From positions 681,584-745,583 of the forward strand of contig NMRB01000014.1 in NCBI GenBank assembly GCA_002633025.1: a stretch of DNA of 64,000 bases. The letters run 5' to 3'. Source of the stretch: Notospermus geniculatus (lineage: Eukaryota > Nemertea > Pilidiophora > Heteronemertea > Lineidae). This document shows positions 1 to 11,031 of the stretch, piece after piece. Below the pieces are notes generated by a model that saw only the letters and a list, made by a program, of their open reading frames with translations, was not told the origin of the DNA and made no database searches. The translations under genes and the position numbers were made by a program. The number at the start of each line of letters is the position of its first letter. Positions within the stretch are counted from its first letter, which is position 1.

Positions 1-963
1 AGGCTGCCGTTAGGAGTTCGCCAATCAATCTTTAACGTTGACAATCTTGTTGGAACTTGGACTCAAAAAGCAATCAGTCTTCAAAGACCAAAAAATAATC
101 ATGTTCCACTTTTGAATGCGATGGTTAAAAAAATCAAGGCGAAATTATTACATTGTACAAGTACGTGTACATGTAACATTTCAAATCAGGATGAACATCT
201 TTCATCAATTTATCTTTGAAAAGCTGTCCGTATCAAGAAAAGAGACGACTGGTCCTCTTTATCAATTCCTTACAAAGTCACCAATTGGCGCTGTTCTTGA
301 AAGACATGTTGTGTTATCCATTAAGGCACGATTTCATGACAACCGTACCTCGGAGATAATGATGATCCGGGTAGACTTTTGATGGTCGTATATGAGATAA
401 ATTTGGAACTGACTCTATCAGCCTCATTAAAAACATTCTAAAGATTCTTAAATTGGATTTTTGATAATCACAAAAGGGTCTGCCCTGAACAGGTTTCTTA
501 ATTCTCCCAATTATGCCGAGGCTGGCACAGTATCGACCTGCTGTGTTTGATCACTAGTGAAACATATAGAGCTCACTCACTTGTGACTAGGGTGGCAAAT
601 TGAAGCAAAGTATTCAAGAGCATGTTAAGGGTTGTATGATGAGCGACAGTTGTCGAGATCAAAGCCAAAGGCTGTGGATTTTCAAGGAGCGGTAGAACAC
701 CATATGGTGAATGAGGTATAGCTTTTTAATCCGCTTGAAGCGCAGCAAGGAACAACTCCTTTGCTCCCTGAAATTCGACGCGATGAAAAAAGTGCGCCTT
801 CTTTTTTGTAAATGTCATTTTTTTATGAAACACGTTTTACTTATCTGATGAATTAGAATCAACGGGTGTTTTTTCGACCTTTTTTTAAAAGAGTTTTTCC
901 ACAGAGCATTACCGAAGTCATAAACGCATCGGTCTTGCTGGGGCAGTTTAGGGGATGTCAATG
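1..963. other. unannotated non-coding stretch
   Basis: Nothing recognisable. Open frames are short and show no family signature, and I saw no inverted or tandem repeat. Confidence 0.5.
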
Positions 964-1107
964 GGGAGGTTTCCAAATCAAACGATAAACCAAACTTTTA
1001 CGACAACGTTATTTTTCATACTACACATTAACCATGCATTGCATTTTCGGTACAAAAATTAAGTTTTCGTTAACGTTTACGTTTATCCTTTGATTTCGAA
1101 ACCTCCC
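964..1107. mobile_element. foldback MITE, GGGAGGTTTC family, copy 1
   Basis: The element starts with gggaggtttccaaatcaaa and ends with the near reverse complement (tttgatttcgaaacctccc), giving terminal inverted repeats of about 27 bp with two mismatches. The middle carries cgttaacgtttacg-type sequence and the motif cattttcggtacaaaaat. A second copy in the opposite orientation lies at 57646-57788, which establishes it as a dispersed repeat. It has no coding capacity. Target duplications are not clear, and the superfamily is not assigned. Confidence 0.85.
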
Positions 1108-1956
1108 TAATTTTCAAGTTCTCCGCCGACGTAATTCAAGAAGAAGCTTTTAATACTACAGTCGTGATGAATCAGAGACAAATTTCAAGCAAGTAACGTT
1201 TTGTGACAAAGAACAGCGCTGTTATCCGTAACAATACCCGCCCTGAAAAGCCAGGCAAGACTCATTAATGATACCTGCTCAGTGCTAAAAGAGAAGCAAG
1301 TACAGTTACAAAACAATCCGATCGATTGGTATCCAATAAAGAGAACAAACTGATCATAAACTGTCTCGGAACGTAAACCTAATGAAAACGAGATTCCGTC
1401 TCGGCTTGTTCCGCTCTGACAGAAACAGGGATCTGAAAAGAACTCCAATATGACATTTCCCTGTTAGTGTGCCTCATCAAGTTACTGTACCCAATTATCA
1501 GAACTGAGGTGTCGATAATCTTACAGTAGACAGTATTAAACAGTCATTTATCGTAGGGTTCTTGATATACATGTCTTCTTCTTTTCTAGAGTGTCTATGG
1601 TTAACCCATTTTAAGACAGTAATGATTTGTAGGCAGTGGTGGAGATTATCTAAAGTACGCATAAGACCAGTCGTAAAAAGTTACGTTGAACATCACGTGT
1701 AGGCCTAGGCCTAAGTTTTAAATCGTCTTTCAACACAGCACATCGCTGTATTTATGGATGCCTGTTAGTTTCAGCCCTTGCAATGAAGTCAACACCAAGG
1801 CCATGAACTGACAACCATCAGACCAGGGGTTTTGTCGCACACCCATTGGTCAATCCAGTTGAACTGAATTGAATTACCACATTGCACAATAGTGGGCTTG
1901 CCTTTGAATATCGAGAAGCGGTCTTATACTTTAGAGCTTTAAGTATCTTAGTGCAC
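1108..1956. other. unannotated non-coding stretch
   Basis: No convincing gene or repeat. It contains one taggcctaggcct word typical of this genome's background. Confidence 0.45.
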
Positions 1957-2101
1957 GCCCGGTTGCACCAGTCATACTTAAGGTCGACTTTGTGCTCAAG
2001 CTAACCTCAAAGTCGTTCTCAACCTCAAATTGAATGGCAAATCATATTTCTTAGTTGAGGTCAACCTCATACTTAACTTTGAGTAGCTGCTGCAACCGGG
2101 C
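1957..2101. mobile_element. MITE with GCCCGGTTGCA ends
   Basis: An 11-bp perfect terminal inverted repeat, gcccggttgca and tgcaaccgggc, bounds 145 bp. The body contains repeated aacctca and gaggtcaacctca words. The length and ends fit a small non-autonomous DNA element. No second copy was seen in this window, so the exact ends rest on the inverted repeat alone. Confidence 0.65.
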
Positions 2102-2166
2102 CTATGGGTTCTGTACACTTTGGAAAACTCCTAGAACGAGTTAGGCATACGAGACTTTGATATCCT

Positions 2167-2274
2167 GGGGCCGTATGCATAAAACATCTTAAGTGTAAAA
2201 TTTCCCTTAAACTATTGTTCCAAACAAAAGATAAGGCAAATTTTACACTTAAGATGTTTTATGCATACGGCCCC
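2167..2274. mobile_element. foldback MITE, GGGGCCGTATGCATAAA ends
   Basis: A nearly perfect hairpin of 108 bp. The left arm ggggccgtatgcataaaac, continuing through cttaagtgtaaaattt, is repeated in reverse complement on the right, with a loop of about 35 bases. Its terminal sequence is shared with the elements at 4531-5052, although the core differs. Confidence 0.9.
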
Positions 2275-3850
2275 CCTTAAATATGCTTCAGACGTTAATG
2301 CATTTGTAGGTTGAGCCTTCCTTGTCCAAGAGATATTACGCATACTGAAAGCAATTCTAAGACAGATATGAAAGTGAACACTTGTGTACACAGTCTTCAT
2401 AACACTGGAGATAAATCACGAAACAATCCTGAAAAAAGACATCAACGGCAAAGTGGTTAATTGAGCGTCTTACATCAAACACTGTAATGATTGTGGGCCT
2501 TCGATCACGATTTCACTGCAACACAAAGAGAAGCCCCATCGTTATCAGCATTGTATTACTCGATTTTTCCATTATCATTTCGAGTCTATTGTTTCACAGA
2601 AGTCCTTTTTCGTCACAGTGGTTAACTATTCATTGAATATTTGGAGTTCTGGTGACTACAATGCTTCTGAAAGCCTTCTTTCAATAAGTATGGGTACGCT
2701 TTGTAATTCGACATCAACCAGATAAACGAAAAGAATGTAAAAAGGATGCCTGAGTATAAATAACTACCTTTATCGGATTGGAAAATGATATCAGAATAAC
2801 AAAGTAAGCTTGCTTTGGAAAAAACTCCCAATAGATCCAATAGTTTCCAATTAGAAAATTAAGAAAACCGCACGTAAGGCAAACTGATATCATCATATTC
2901 CGTTTCGTCGGCATTACATGACAAAGAATGCATTTCTAAAGAAGTAATCGTTTATATACCTTTAATAGCACGTTGCTGATTTCATTTTATGAAAGGGATG
3001 CTGGTATGGTGGACATCTGTCTCCACCAGAAATAAAATTTCTGGTGTGGCGAACGTTTTTCCTTGCCGACACAGATGGTCCTGGCCCTAATATCAAAATT
3101 TAAAGTAAATTTTTCCATGGATTCATCGTGCTAATAATCCCTACAGCTAAAAACCAAAACTATGAGAAACTGCCGCCAGTACATGATATGCACTTGTAGG
3201 TGAGCCGATTCTTTGACCCAGTATTGGTAGTAAAATAATTGGCCAATATATTACTCGGATGGCTCTCAAGAGGTAATCATATTTCACACCAGAGTTCTCA
3301 TCTCTAGCAACCCTTCGATACCCATAGCAACAGCAAAATCTCCTTGCCAGAAACCATTCCCTACCATTTAAACTCCATTTTCCTTTGCAATTTTTTTTCT
3401 ATCCCCATCCCATCTTTCTAGAGGCGGAAGAAGAGTGCTCAACAATATCCAGGCTTTCCCATATATTTCTTGATATTTCTAAAAAGTCATGTTCGGTATC
3501 GATGTCGTGCACGTAAATAATGTCTGATAGTCTTCGACCATGTTCCGCCCCAGCCCGCCTTACCTACCGTAATGTCGCATTTCCGCTTTTCTTTGTAAGC
3601 ATTTGCGCAGACGGAAGTCACAAACTTCCGGCAGGTATGCGGCTCAATCCCACACAGTTTTTATCCGGCACGCAACAAAGAGATTTGAACTCGAAACGCC
3701 CGTGGAAGGCATGCGATGTAACAATTGGAGTTCAGTGGTTGTCAACGTAGCTATAGGTGGCTGAGTGAGTTACTACTCTTGTCGTTGGCACTGACTTGTA
3801 TTGTTTCCGTTTCCTTGATACGGAAAGCAACATGGTGTCGAATAGGCTCC
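2275..3850. other. non-coding stretch with one small hairpin
   Basis: No gene is recognised. A 10-bp-arm hairpin (caccagaaat / atttctggtg) lies at 3024-3046. Frames at 3520-3949 are short, overlap on both strands and match nothing I know. Confidence 0.4.
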
Positions 3851-4097
3851 TTAAAGGAGTTAGACGCCGAAGTTGTAAACACTCACTCTCTGGTTCTCTA
3901 TCCACGGACGCCTGCGGTGCTGCCACCTATTGTCGGTGATATGTACTGACGTGAATATCGTGAGTGAGTTGCATTGGACCGGGAACCAGTCTAACGATCA
4001 CGGGTGCTGCCACCTGCACGAAGGAATAAAACTAGTTTGCCGACCATATTTGTAAACAAACCAGCTTGTTTACAACTTCGGCGTCTAACTCCTTTAA
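3851..4097. mobile_element. TTAA-bounded MITE, TTAAAGGAGTTAGACGCC family
   Basis: TTAA occurs at both edges. Inside it is a perfect inverted repeat of about 27 bp (aggagttagacgccgaag, continuing to ttgtaaaca). The interior contains tgccacctattgtc and gaccatatttgtaaacaaac. The first is identical and the second closely similar to parts of the larger element at 60098-60716, so the two belong to one family. TTAA targets are typical of piggyBac, but the termini do not begin with CCC, so the superfamily is left open. Confidence 0.85.
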
Positions 4098-4530
4098 TTC
4101 CAGACTCAGAATTGACCAACCACGATTACCGTTCCAGCCTCCCTAGACGATTATACTGATAGGAAAATATCGGCCTCCTTGTCGTCATTTTCCAATGTCG
4201 GTCAACAAGGGATAAAGTGGTTTAAAATGGAAAACTATATAGAATAACATTGGCGAACAACGCCATCTTAGATGTAATGTTTAGAATGATCGATGACATT
4301 TGCCTTCTCATCATGTTGCGTGACAAGAGGTAGGGTAATGGACTCCCGTCTAGATGTCATTTGGATATCGAAAACGTGGTTTACTGTACTGCAGATTTCG
4401 ACGAGGAAACGCAAAGGTGGGTTGAGAGAAAGGTCACTGACTCAATCTTAGAAGCTACATGTAATCTCGCCATATCAAAACTTAGCTGCAAGCATCAGGC
4501 ATCGTTATTAAACTCGTTAGATAAAACTGC

Positions 4531-4634
4531 AGGGCCCGTATGCATAAAGGTGGAATAAGCTTATTCCAGGTATAACTTCACGTTATAATGGTGACCTGGA
4601 ATAAGCTTATTCCATCTTTATGCATACCGGCCCT
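4531..4634. mobile_element. foldback MITE, GGGCCCGTATGCATAAA ends, core type 1
   Basis: A 104-bp palindrome with ends agggcccgtatgcataaa and tttatgcataccggccct. The core carries ggaataagcttattcc, itself a palindrome, in both arms. It is the same subfamily as 4946-5052. Confidence 0.9.
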
Positions 4635-4656
4635 GATGTTGTACTTTCCTTGCGCT

Positions 4657-4808
4657 AGGGCCGTATGCACCAAACGAAGATTATCTTGAACTCAGGTTGA
4701 GCCACAACTTTTCCATTGTCACATCATGCCCTGGCAACCCTCCTGAACAATTGAAAAGCTGTGGCTGAACCTGATTTCAAGATAATCTTCGTTGGTGTAT
4801 AGGCCCTT
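4657..4808. mobile_element. foldback MITE, AGGGCCGTATGCACCAA ends, core type 2
   Basis: Left arm tagggccgtatgcaccaaac, then gaagattatcttgaa and caggttgagcc. The right arm is its near reverse complement, ending ggtgtataggccct. The terminal hexamer and GTATGCA block match the neighbouring elements, but the core is unrelated to them. Confidence 0.88.
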
Positions 4809-4844
4809 GAGGCGGCTCGCACCGGGGGCTCGCATTATCGTCCT

Positions 4845-4944
4845 GGGTCCATATTCATAAACACAAAAGATAAGTATGATACTTATCTTGTGTTGAACAA
4901 AGGATAAGTGTCACAGACTTAAGTAGTTTTATGAATATGGGTCC
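4845..4944. mobile_element. foldback MITE, GGGTCCATATTCATAAA ends, core type 3
   Basis: The ends gggtccatattcataaa and tttatgaatatgggtcc form an inverted repeat. The interior has repeated gataagt and acttatc words. It abuts the next element at 4945-4946 with no spacer. Confidence 0.82.
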
Positions 4945-4945
4945 T

Positions 4946-5052
4946 GGACCCGTATGTATAAAGGTGGAATAAGCTTATTCCAGGTATAACCTAACGTTAA
5001 CGTGAAGCTATACCTGGAATAAGCTTATTCCACCTTTATGCATAGGGGCCCG
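4946..5052. mobile_element. foldback MITE, core type 1, second copy
   Basis: The ends ggacccgtatgtataaagg and tttatgcataggggcccg, with ggaataagcttattcc in each arm, are clearly related to 4531-4634. This is the fourth palindrome within 520 bp. Confidence 0.9.
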
Positions 5053-5497
5053 TTGTTGTCATTGTGCAACAAGCCCATTTTCACAGGCGTTGTCGGCGAC
5101 GTGTTTACATAGCTTCTGTTTAAAGCTTGATCTAACATTCTATACAGACGTATTGATTCCGCTGCTCCTTGTACGAACACCTGTAGATCTTAATGTTGAC
5201 TAAGTGGAGTTCAAAGTAGTGCCAGCGGCAAATCAAATGAATCATGATCATAACTTTTGTATATATAACCAGATGATGTCTACGATTGTCAAGAAATATA
5301 AAGTTGGTCATAACCGCTCTTTACTCTCCGTATGGTCAGCAATGGAGCAAGCGAAGGGTAAGGTTATGGGCTATCGTTGATTAAGCCAACTATCATGATG
5401 AATAGCTACATGTACTAAACACAGTCTCTACTCTTGTCGAAATTTCTTCTTCCACTTACACCGTGCACTTTTTCCCCTCCGTATTCCATCGGAGAGT

Positions 5498-5525
5498 ATG
5501 GGCCATATTCATAAATATGGCCCAT
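5498..5525. repeat. 28-bp palindrome atgggccatatt / aatatggcccat
   Basis: Twelve-base arms flank a four-base loop (cata). The arm is the terminal motif of the GGGCC-TATTCATAAA foldback elements, so it may be a core-less remnant of that group. That link is inference. Confidence 0.6.
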
Positions 5526-6757
5526 TATCTTTAATTCATTTTTTCCCCATTTCTAAGAAAACATCTCTCTGACTTTCTCGATATTTTGCTGTCTTAGCCC
5601 TCTTATACAAACAAAGTTGTGAGAGTGATATAAAAACGTACGGTACACTCGTCAGCCATCTGTCTCATATTGTATGTAAACCGTACTTTATTGCTTCAAG
5701 CTGGATACCAAAGCATCGCTTTCGTTGGAGGGGAGGAGCTCCGGGGAGGAGCTTCACAACTTTCAAGGTCCACAAACAGTTTTCTTTACAACTGAAAAAA
5801 AAATCTTCTACCTTAGACGTCGCCGTACGTTTCATATTCAATACTAGTCCTACAATAGATGGTATCACTTGTCCCCCGCACGCCGATATCCTTTTATCAC
5901 CTTCTACCACCCGGGAAGCAAACAAGCTTCCTTCTTCGATATAGGATTAGCGACCGGTATCCCATTCGGTTTATCCTCTTCTTGTTCGTGTGCAAATTAA
6001 ATTCATTCCCTTCTGCTACATTGAGGGTTTCACATGTTTCTCGCCAGCAGCATCGCGAATGCGAGCAGCAGTATTACTCCACATGACATCCACATTTCAC
6101 TGTCATTGATATCGACGGTGTTGGTGTCTCGCTGGAATGTATTCCGCAACCAGGCTTGCTACAAAAAAACCCGGTAAACTGAGTGTTACATCGAGTAATT
6201 TGAATAAAATATCTTGTTTCACCGCGTCGTCAATCTTTGTTTCGACACTCGCAGACAGTTCATCAGAAGGATCGTTTGTAATGCTTCCAAACAAATATCA
6301 CCTATACATGTATTTTTATCTTCGCTAACTACTAACAATACCTTAAAGAGATTGCTTATGGCCTTTTTCCATTGGTTTCCCTTACTATCATAAAACATCC
6401 ATAGAATTATCTTATCTATGCGTCTGTACCAATATATGCAATTGGTTGATTTCCAATGACAGCACTAATGTTGTTGATGTTATGTTTTTATGCCAACGCG
6501 TGAATGCAGTTACAAACAATATGAAGGTGAACGATCTTACCTGGCTATAACCTAATGGAAATTGATCGAAAAGTTGAAAATCAAAACGATACTGACAATT
6601 CTGTGGGGGATTTCTATTTTCTTTTAAAATGTTTTCTACCTATTGATCACGGATTTATGATAAAACTTAAAAGCGAATACGTGTACGTAAGTGGTGAGAT
6701 GAAAAATTGATGTTGGTCCCATCAGTGAGTCTGCTCTTCCCTTCGATTTTCGCTTAC
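5526..6757. other. unannotated non-coding stretch
   Basis: No repeat or recognisable gene. Short frames on both strands at 5665-6328 have no start and splice context that would make them convincing. Confidence 0.4.
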
Positions 6758-6949
6758 TTTTGTCGTAGTAGTGAGGTAAAGAATACGGTTGAGGTTGGGA
6801 TTACATACAGATACTTGTACACGGTGTAGGCCAACGGACACGCCAGTATTAATGGCGAGCTCCACAAAGAGGGTTCGCGACTGTGAAACCATTACATAGC
6901 TGCATGTAATCGCAGGTTTAAGAACAAGGTTCAGTTGGGATTGCATGGC
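6758..6949 (-). other. candidate internal exon, unrecognised
   Basis: Read on the minus strand, a 64-codon open stretch begins right after an attacag acceptor-like sequence and ends at a GTAAGC donor-like sequence (6757-6752). The peptide starts AMQSQLNLVLKPAITCS and resembles no family I can name. Upstream on the same strand, at 7324-6989, is a second open stretch of 111 codons preceded by ggcag. Together they could be two exons of one gene, but splice-like words are common by chance and there is no start codon, polyadenylation signal or homology to support the idea. Confidence 0.15.
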
Positions 6950-6988
6950 CTGTAATGAATTGATTGCCATTCACTGCGATTGGTCCCT

Positions 6989-7324
6989 TCATTGCAAAGA
7001 GCGTTGTGATTGGTTCCGATGGTCAGTTCCCACAGGGAACCTGTCGTCCAGCTCGATTTCGACCTGGACCTGGTGATGTAGGCCTATCGTTTGAAGCTTG
7101 AGTTGTACGAGCAAGCACGCCATGATGGAAACTGCGTACCGCTTGCAAATCTCTGGTTTCCCATTTATGCCATGGTTTTCTCCTAATTGATCGAAAGGTC
7201 CATCAACAGTGACAAGTCGGTCCGCATTCGGATCACACGAAGCAAAGTTGCTTGCTGCGCAAAGTACTCTCCTGGTGTCATAATGAGCATTCCCAATTTT
7301 GTCGCCGAGAAACAATGCTTTGTG
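6989..7324 (-). other. candidate coding stretch, unrecognised
   Basis: The minus-strand open stretch reads HKALFLGDKIGNAHYDTRRV at its start and continues to a stop at 6989. It has no in-frame ATG near its beginning. The latter part overlaps a background taggcctat word and two CCAATCRCA-like repeats on that strand, which argues that at least the 3' half is non-coding. No function is proposed. Confidence 0.12.
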
Positions 7325-7817
7325 CTGCCAATATCTTTTTCTTCAGTTCATGTATTATTTGCCTCAGGGACAGCCAAGCGGTAACTCAGAAGCAAAACGC
7401 AGAAAATGTCTTGACAACCGATAGCATAACAACATTTTTTGCATTTTTAGCAAATATTGCGATTGGTGCACTCGATGTCTACCCATGCAGCAAGTAGCAA
7501 TTTCAAAGAATTCCCAACAGGCCGTGAGAGGCGTTGGCAATTTGCAAAAGAAAGTTCTATGACGGTGTAGATTGTCAAGGAATGCAATCTGAGATGCAAA
7601 GCTGTATTTTCTCGGTCGAGCTGAAGTTCATGAATGTTTAACATGGGCAGCGAGTATCGTTAAATACCATCTAGAACAGGACATGAAGGATTTATCGGCG
7701 TGACATATAAAGCATGTGAAATTCTGCACAGCACTGACAGGAATGATTACTGTGGAAATATAAACTGATGTAATACTTTTCTTTTTAGTGTTTAAAAAAT
7801 TCTTCCCTGCGGCGCAT

Positions 7818-7948
7818 NNNNNNNNNNNNNNNNNNNNNNNNNNNNNNNNNNNNNNNNNNNNNNNNNNNNNNNNNNNNNNNNNNNNNNNNNNNNNNNNNNN
7901 NNNNNNNNNNNNNNNNNNNNNNNNNNNNNNNNNNNNNNNNNNNNNNNN
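7818..7948. other. assembly gap (131 N)
   Basis: A run of 131 N, followed directly by 15 C (7949-7963). The homopolymer probably caused the break. Translated frames crossing it are meaningless. Confidence 0.99.
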
Positions 7949-7963
7949 CCCCCCCCCCCCCCC

Positions 7964-8540
7964 GAATTTCAACAGATGAGTACTAACCGTGAATGTCAGT
8001 GACGGTTAGTCAACAGTATTACCAACTCATCACCACCTGTCATCAACATCATCATAAACACCGTCGAAAGTTCAATGAATGAAATTGTTGACTGAATTCA
8101 ACCAAGTAATAACTCATGATTGACTCTTATAAATAGGCTGCCAGCAGCTGTTGTGGATTTTTGATATTAATGGAATATTTTATGAATACACCACAAACAA
8201 CATATGGTTTTTAAGGTCAAGCTGTTTATATGCGATAAAAATATTCCTAGTGACAGGTTTTCATTCATGGGAGCAAAAATACTGCAGTGTCGCAATTTTA
8301 AAAGTAACGTAAAGTCTTCTTGTTTGAAAGTCTACCACGTATAACAATGCCATTCAACGCTTGCGGATAAGGAACCCTGGCCGGGAAAATTATGAACATG
8401 AGAATCCATATAAATTCATTATAGACATTATTTTCTCAGCTTTCCAGCCTCGTATGACAGTACATTACCGCTTGTTTACCGTTTCCTTGCTAGCCTTGCA
8501 TTCAACCTAGACAGACGTGTTCATGGTTTAGGATATAACG
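7964..8540. other. unannotated non-coding stretch
   Basis: AT-rich sequence with no gene or dispersed repeat. A short hairpin, ctaaccgt / acggttag, sits at about 7982-8008. Confidence 0.4.
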
Positions 8541-9062
8541 TTACTTCAGTCGGTGACGTAGTTCAAAGGCATCGTACTTTTGCCTAAGTTTGTGTTTGTC
8601 TGCTTGTTTCAATGGCCATGTAACACACTTGTTACCGTTAAGTCTTGTTGAAACTTTACTCCACATTGTATATTTCTGCCTGGGTCTGAAGACTATGTTG
8701 TTCTCTGCTTTTCTGTCTTTGGCGTTACCGCTGTCTTGGCTTACATAGGCTACATGTACTAATCCAGTGAAAGCCAAGATAACGTAACTGCCAAGAGGGC
8801 AGGTGTCCTGTCCTAAAACTCGGGGACTGGTTATACATGTATTTCTACTTTGTAAGGATTGCACACCTGTTAAGAAAATCGGGTGGAGCAGGCCAAAATC
8901 AATTCCTCTCCACCACTTCTGTTGCAGGTGAACGTGCATGGCTTTTAATGCCATTGATCTTTGGACATTATTATTATGATACAACCATTCCGTGGAGCCT
9001 TCCCAAGGGACATATCGTTCCTGTACAGTGGGATTTTTGCAGTCTGGCTCAATCCATGTCAT
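8541..9062 (-). other. longest open frame in the window (173 codons), unrecognised
   Basis: The minus-strand frame opens with ATG (MTWIEPDCKNPTVQERYVPW) and closes at a TAA. Composition is ordinary and basic toward the C-terminus. I recognise no domain, signal peptide or repeat. For AT-rich DNA of this length a frame this long is only mildly unexpected on a rough estimate, and no promoter, splice or polyadenylation context was found, so it may well be chance. Confidence 0.15.
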
Positions 9063-9529
9063 CAGAAACGGGCTGAAAAGGAGATTAAAGCTATATTACA
9101 TCAATTCTTTCTGCACTATGATCGGTTGTGTTTGGTAGATAGCTGACAGAAAATTGTCATTCACCAACTGTTATTCTACTTATACGCACCTTAAGATGCC
9201 GTGTAATACGTCTTTGTTCTTATGCATACGTAAACAGGGTTGTGAGTTAAAAGTGCATTCTATAGAGTGTTACTGATGTTGTCCATGTCCATGTTTATAC
9301 ATGTACATCTTCTACATGTAGCAGTTTACCATCTTGTACGCCATGATTTTAAACGGGGTATGAATGATGTCTTCTAGTTACCTTTCTTATTTATCCAGAA
9401 TATGATGCACCACAAACTTTTCACTGCCCTGATTGCTACGGCTCTCTTGATGCCTAGATAAATACCATATAAAATAAGGGCAAAGCTGGGGAAGTGTTCT
9501 AAAAAATGTTCGTACGATACACATAAATA

Positions 9530-9748
9530 CAGTAAACTCGAGTTTAAACCACCGGTTCATAAGCACACCCACAGTCGAAATGGGAGTGAATAAAACATAA
9601 CAACTATTACGCTGAATGGCTGGAATTGCTTGTACGATCACAACCACGTGATGGAATGAATAGTTGCTTAAGGCCTAGGGTGAAACTGACCCTTCTTTGG
9701 GTGTGCTTATGAACATAATGAACCGGCGGTTTAAACTCGAGTTTACTG
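9530..9748. mobile_element. MITE with CAGTAAACTCGAGTTTAAAC ends, TA target
   Basis: A 219-bp element with terminal inverted repeats of about 40 bp (cagtaaactcgagtttaaac, then a gap-containing ccaccggttcat and aagcacaccc), flanked by TA at 9528-9529 and 9749-9750. It is absent from the matching place in copy B (near 12551), which gives the empty site with one substitution. TA duplication and length fit a Tc1/mariner-type non-autonomous element. Confidence 0.92.
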
Positions 9749-10922
9749 TATAATCTAAAATATATCGAAAATAGGTTATGCATACAATTGATGAATATCA
9801 TTTGCTATTTTCAAAACCGAACACCTGCTAAGTGGGCCGACGGATATTGAAAAATGGACGCTCATTCAAGGAATCCATCGATGCCGTCGAATTCGGGGGA
9901 AAGGTGCTCATTGATAAGTATCTCATGGACCATCTATACTTTTTCAAACGGTAGGACGAACTGACTTTAGCCAATCATAGAAACCATCCCTCTTTCAAAA
10001 AAATACGACCTGTACGTGCATATTCATAACATTTTTGTGATCTGGTAAGCTTTCCGTTGTGTTTTGCATACTCAGTTTTATTAGAGAAACGTTTCTATGC
10101 GTAACAAAAACAGTCTGCATTCGACAGCTGCATTTTCAGGTCAACAGTAATATAAAAAGGAAACACGAAAAACAATTTATTCATCCACGTCGGTGATATT
10201 GGTATAAATATTTGCAATTCACGTTTGGCGGAGCGGTGTCCGGCTTCCAGTCAGAGTGGACATGGGTCATAGCAGTGCACTCGACGTAGAAAGGCATGGT
10301 TGTCTATGCTCATGGCCATCGTCATTCGTCATCCCAGAGAAGATTATGCTCTGATGTCGCCATTCCTGTAACAGCTGTGGAGAAAACTTCTTTCTGTTTG
10401 GTTCAGGTAATTTGAATTAACTCATTATGAGCCTAATTTAAATTGCACAAAAAATGGAGACGTATGAATGCAATTTTTCAAGAAGTATCATCTATATGAA
10501 AATGCGCTAGACACCAAAAAATGTGGTGCATAAATAAAGTTGTGACCTCAACAATGTACTATAGACAGCAGCGTATAACCAAAAATCTATTTTTGGTGTA
10601 ACACATATAGCATGCATGCCCTTCAGAGATGGTCACTCATTCTTATTCCAAGGTTGTGTTGTGTGTTGGCTGGTGGCACACCGTATTTTCATCAAAAAGG
10701 TCACTCAACCATACGATATTCGGGCTGACCCATTCAACTAAATTTATGTGGGTAATAGACCAAGGCGGCATGCATGACATTGTTCTAACACGCCCTGCCC
10801 GCATGTTGTCAATTTACAATAGTTGAAGGTCTAATAGATTAGCCTCCAGCCATTGTTGTCACTTGACGAAACCGCCAGCCGTGACAGCCAATCGGTTACA
10901 GTCAATCATTTATTTTAGGCCT

Positions 10923-11031
10923 GGGACCTGTTTCATAAAGTGACTCTAAGCTAATGGTACCTTTAACTTCAATGCATTTCCATTTGGTTAAAGGTACCAT
11001 TAGCTTAAAGTCACTTTATGAAACGGGCCCC
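10923..11031. mobile_element. foldback MITE, GGGCCCGTTTCATAAAGTGA family, copy 1
   Basis: Left end gggacctgtttcataaagtg, right end cactttatgaaacggggcc-like (ggggcccgtttcataaagtg when reversed). The arms contain agctaatggtacctttaac. Other copies are at 14574-14718 and 45944-46054. Confidence 0.92.

Noticed and set aside
4361-4558. Open frame rich in charged residues
   Set aside because: It has no ATG and its end is formed by the MITE at 4531.
6103-6294. Minus-strand open stretch with a protein-like composition
   Set aside because: A stop lies two codons before the first residue and there is no ATG or acceptor site to start it.
9222-9240. Unit ends of the 3-kb tandem duplication as transposon ends
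   Set aside because: The start (atgcatacg) and end (ttggggac) are not inverted repeats, and no flanking target duplication was seen.
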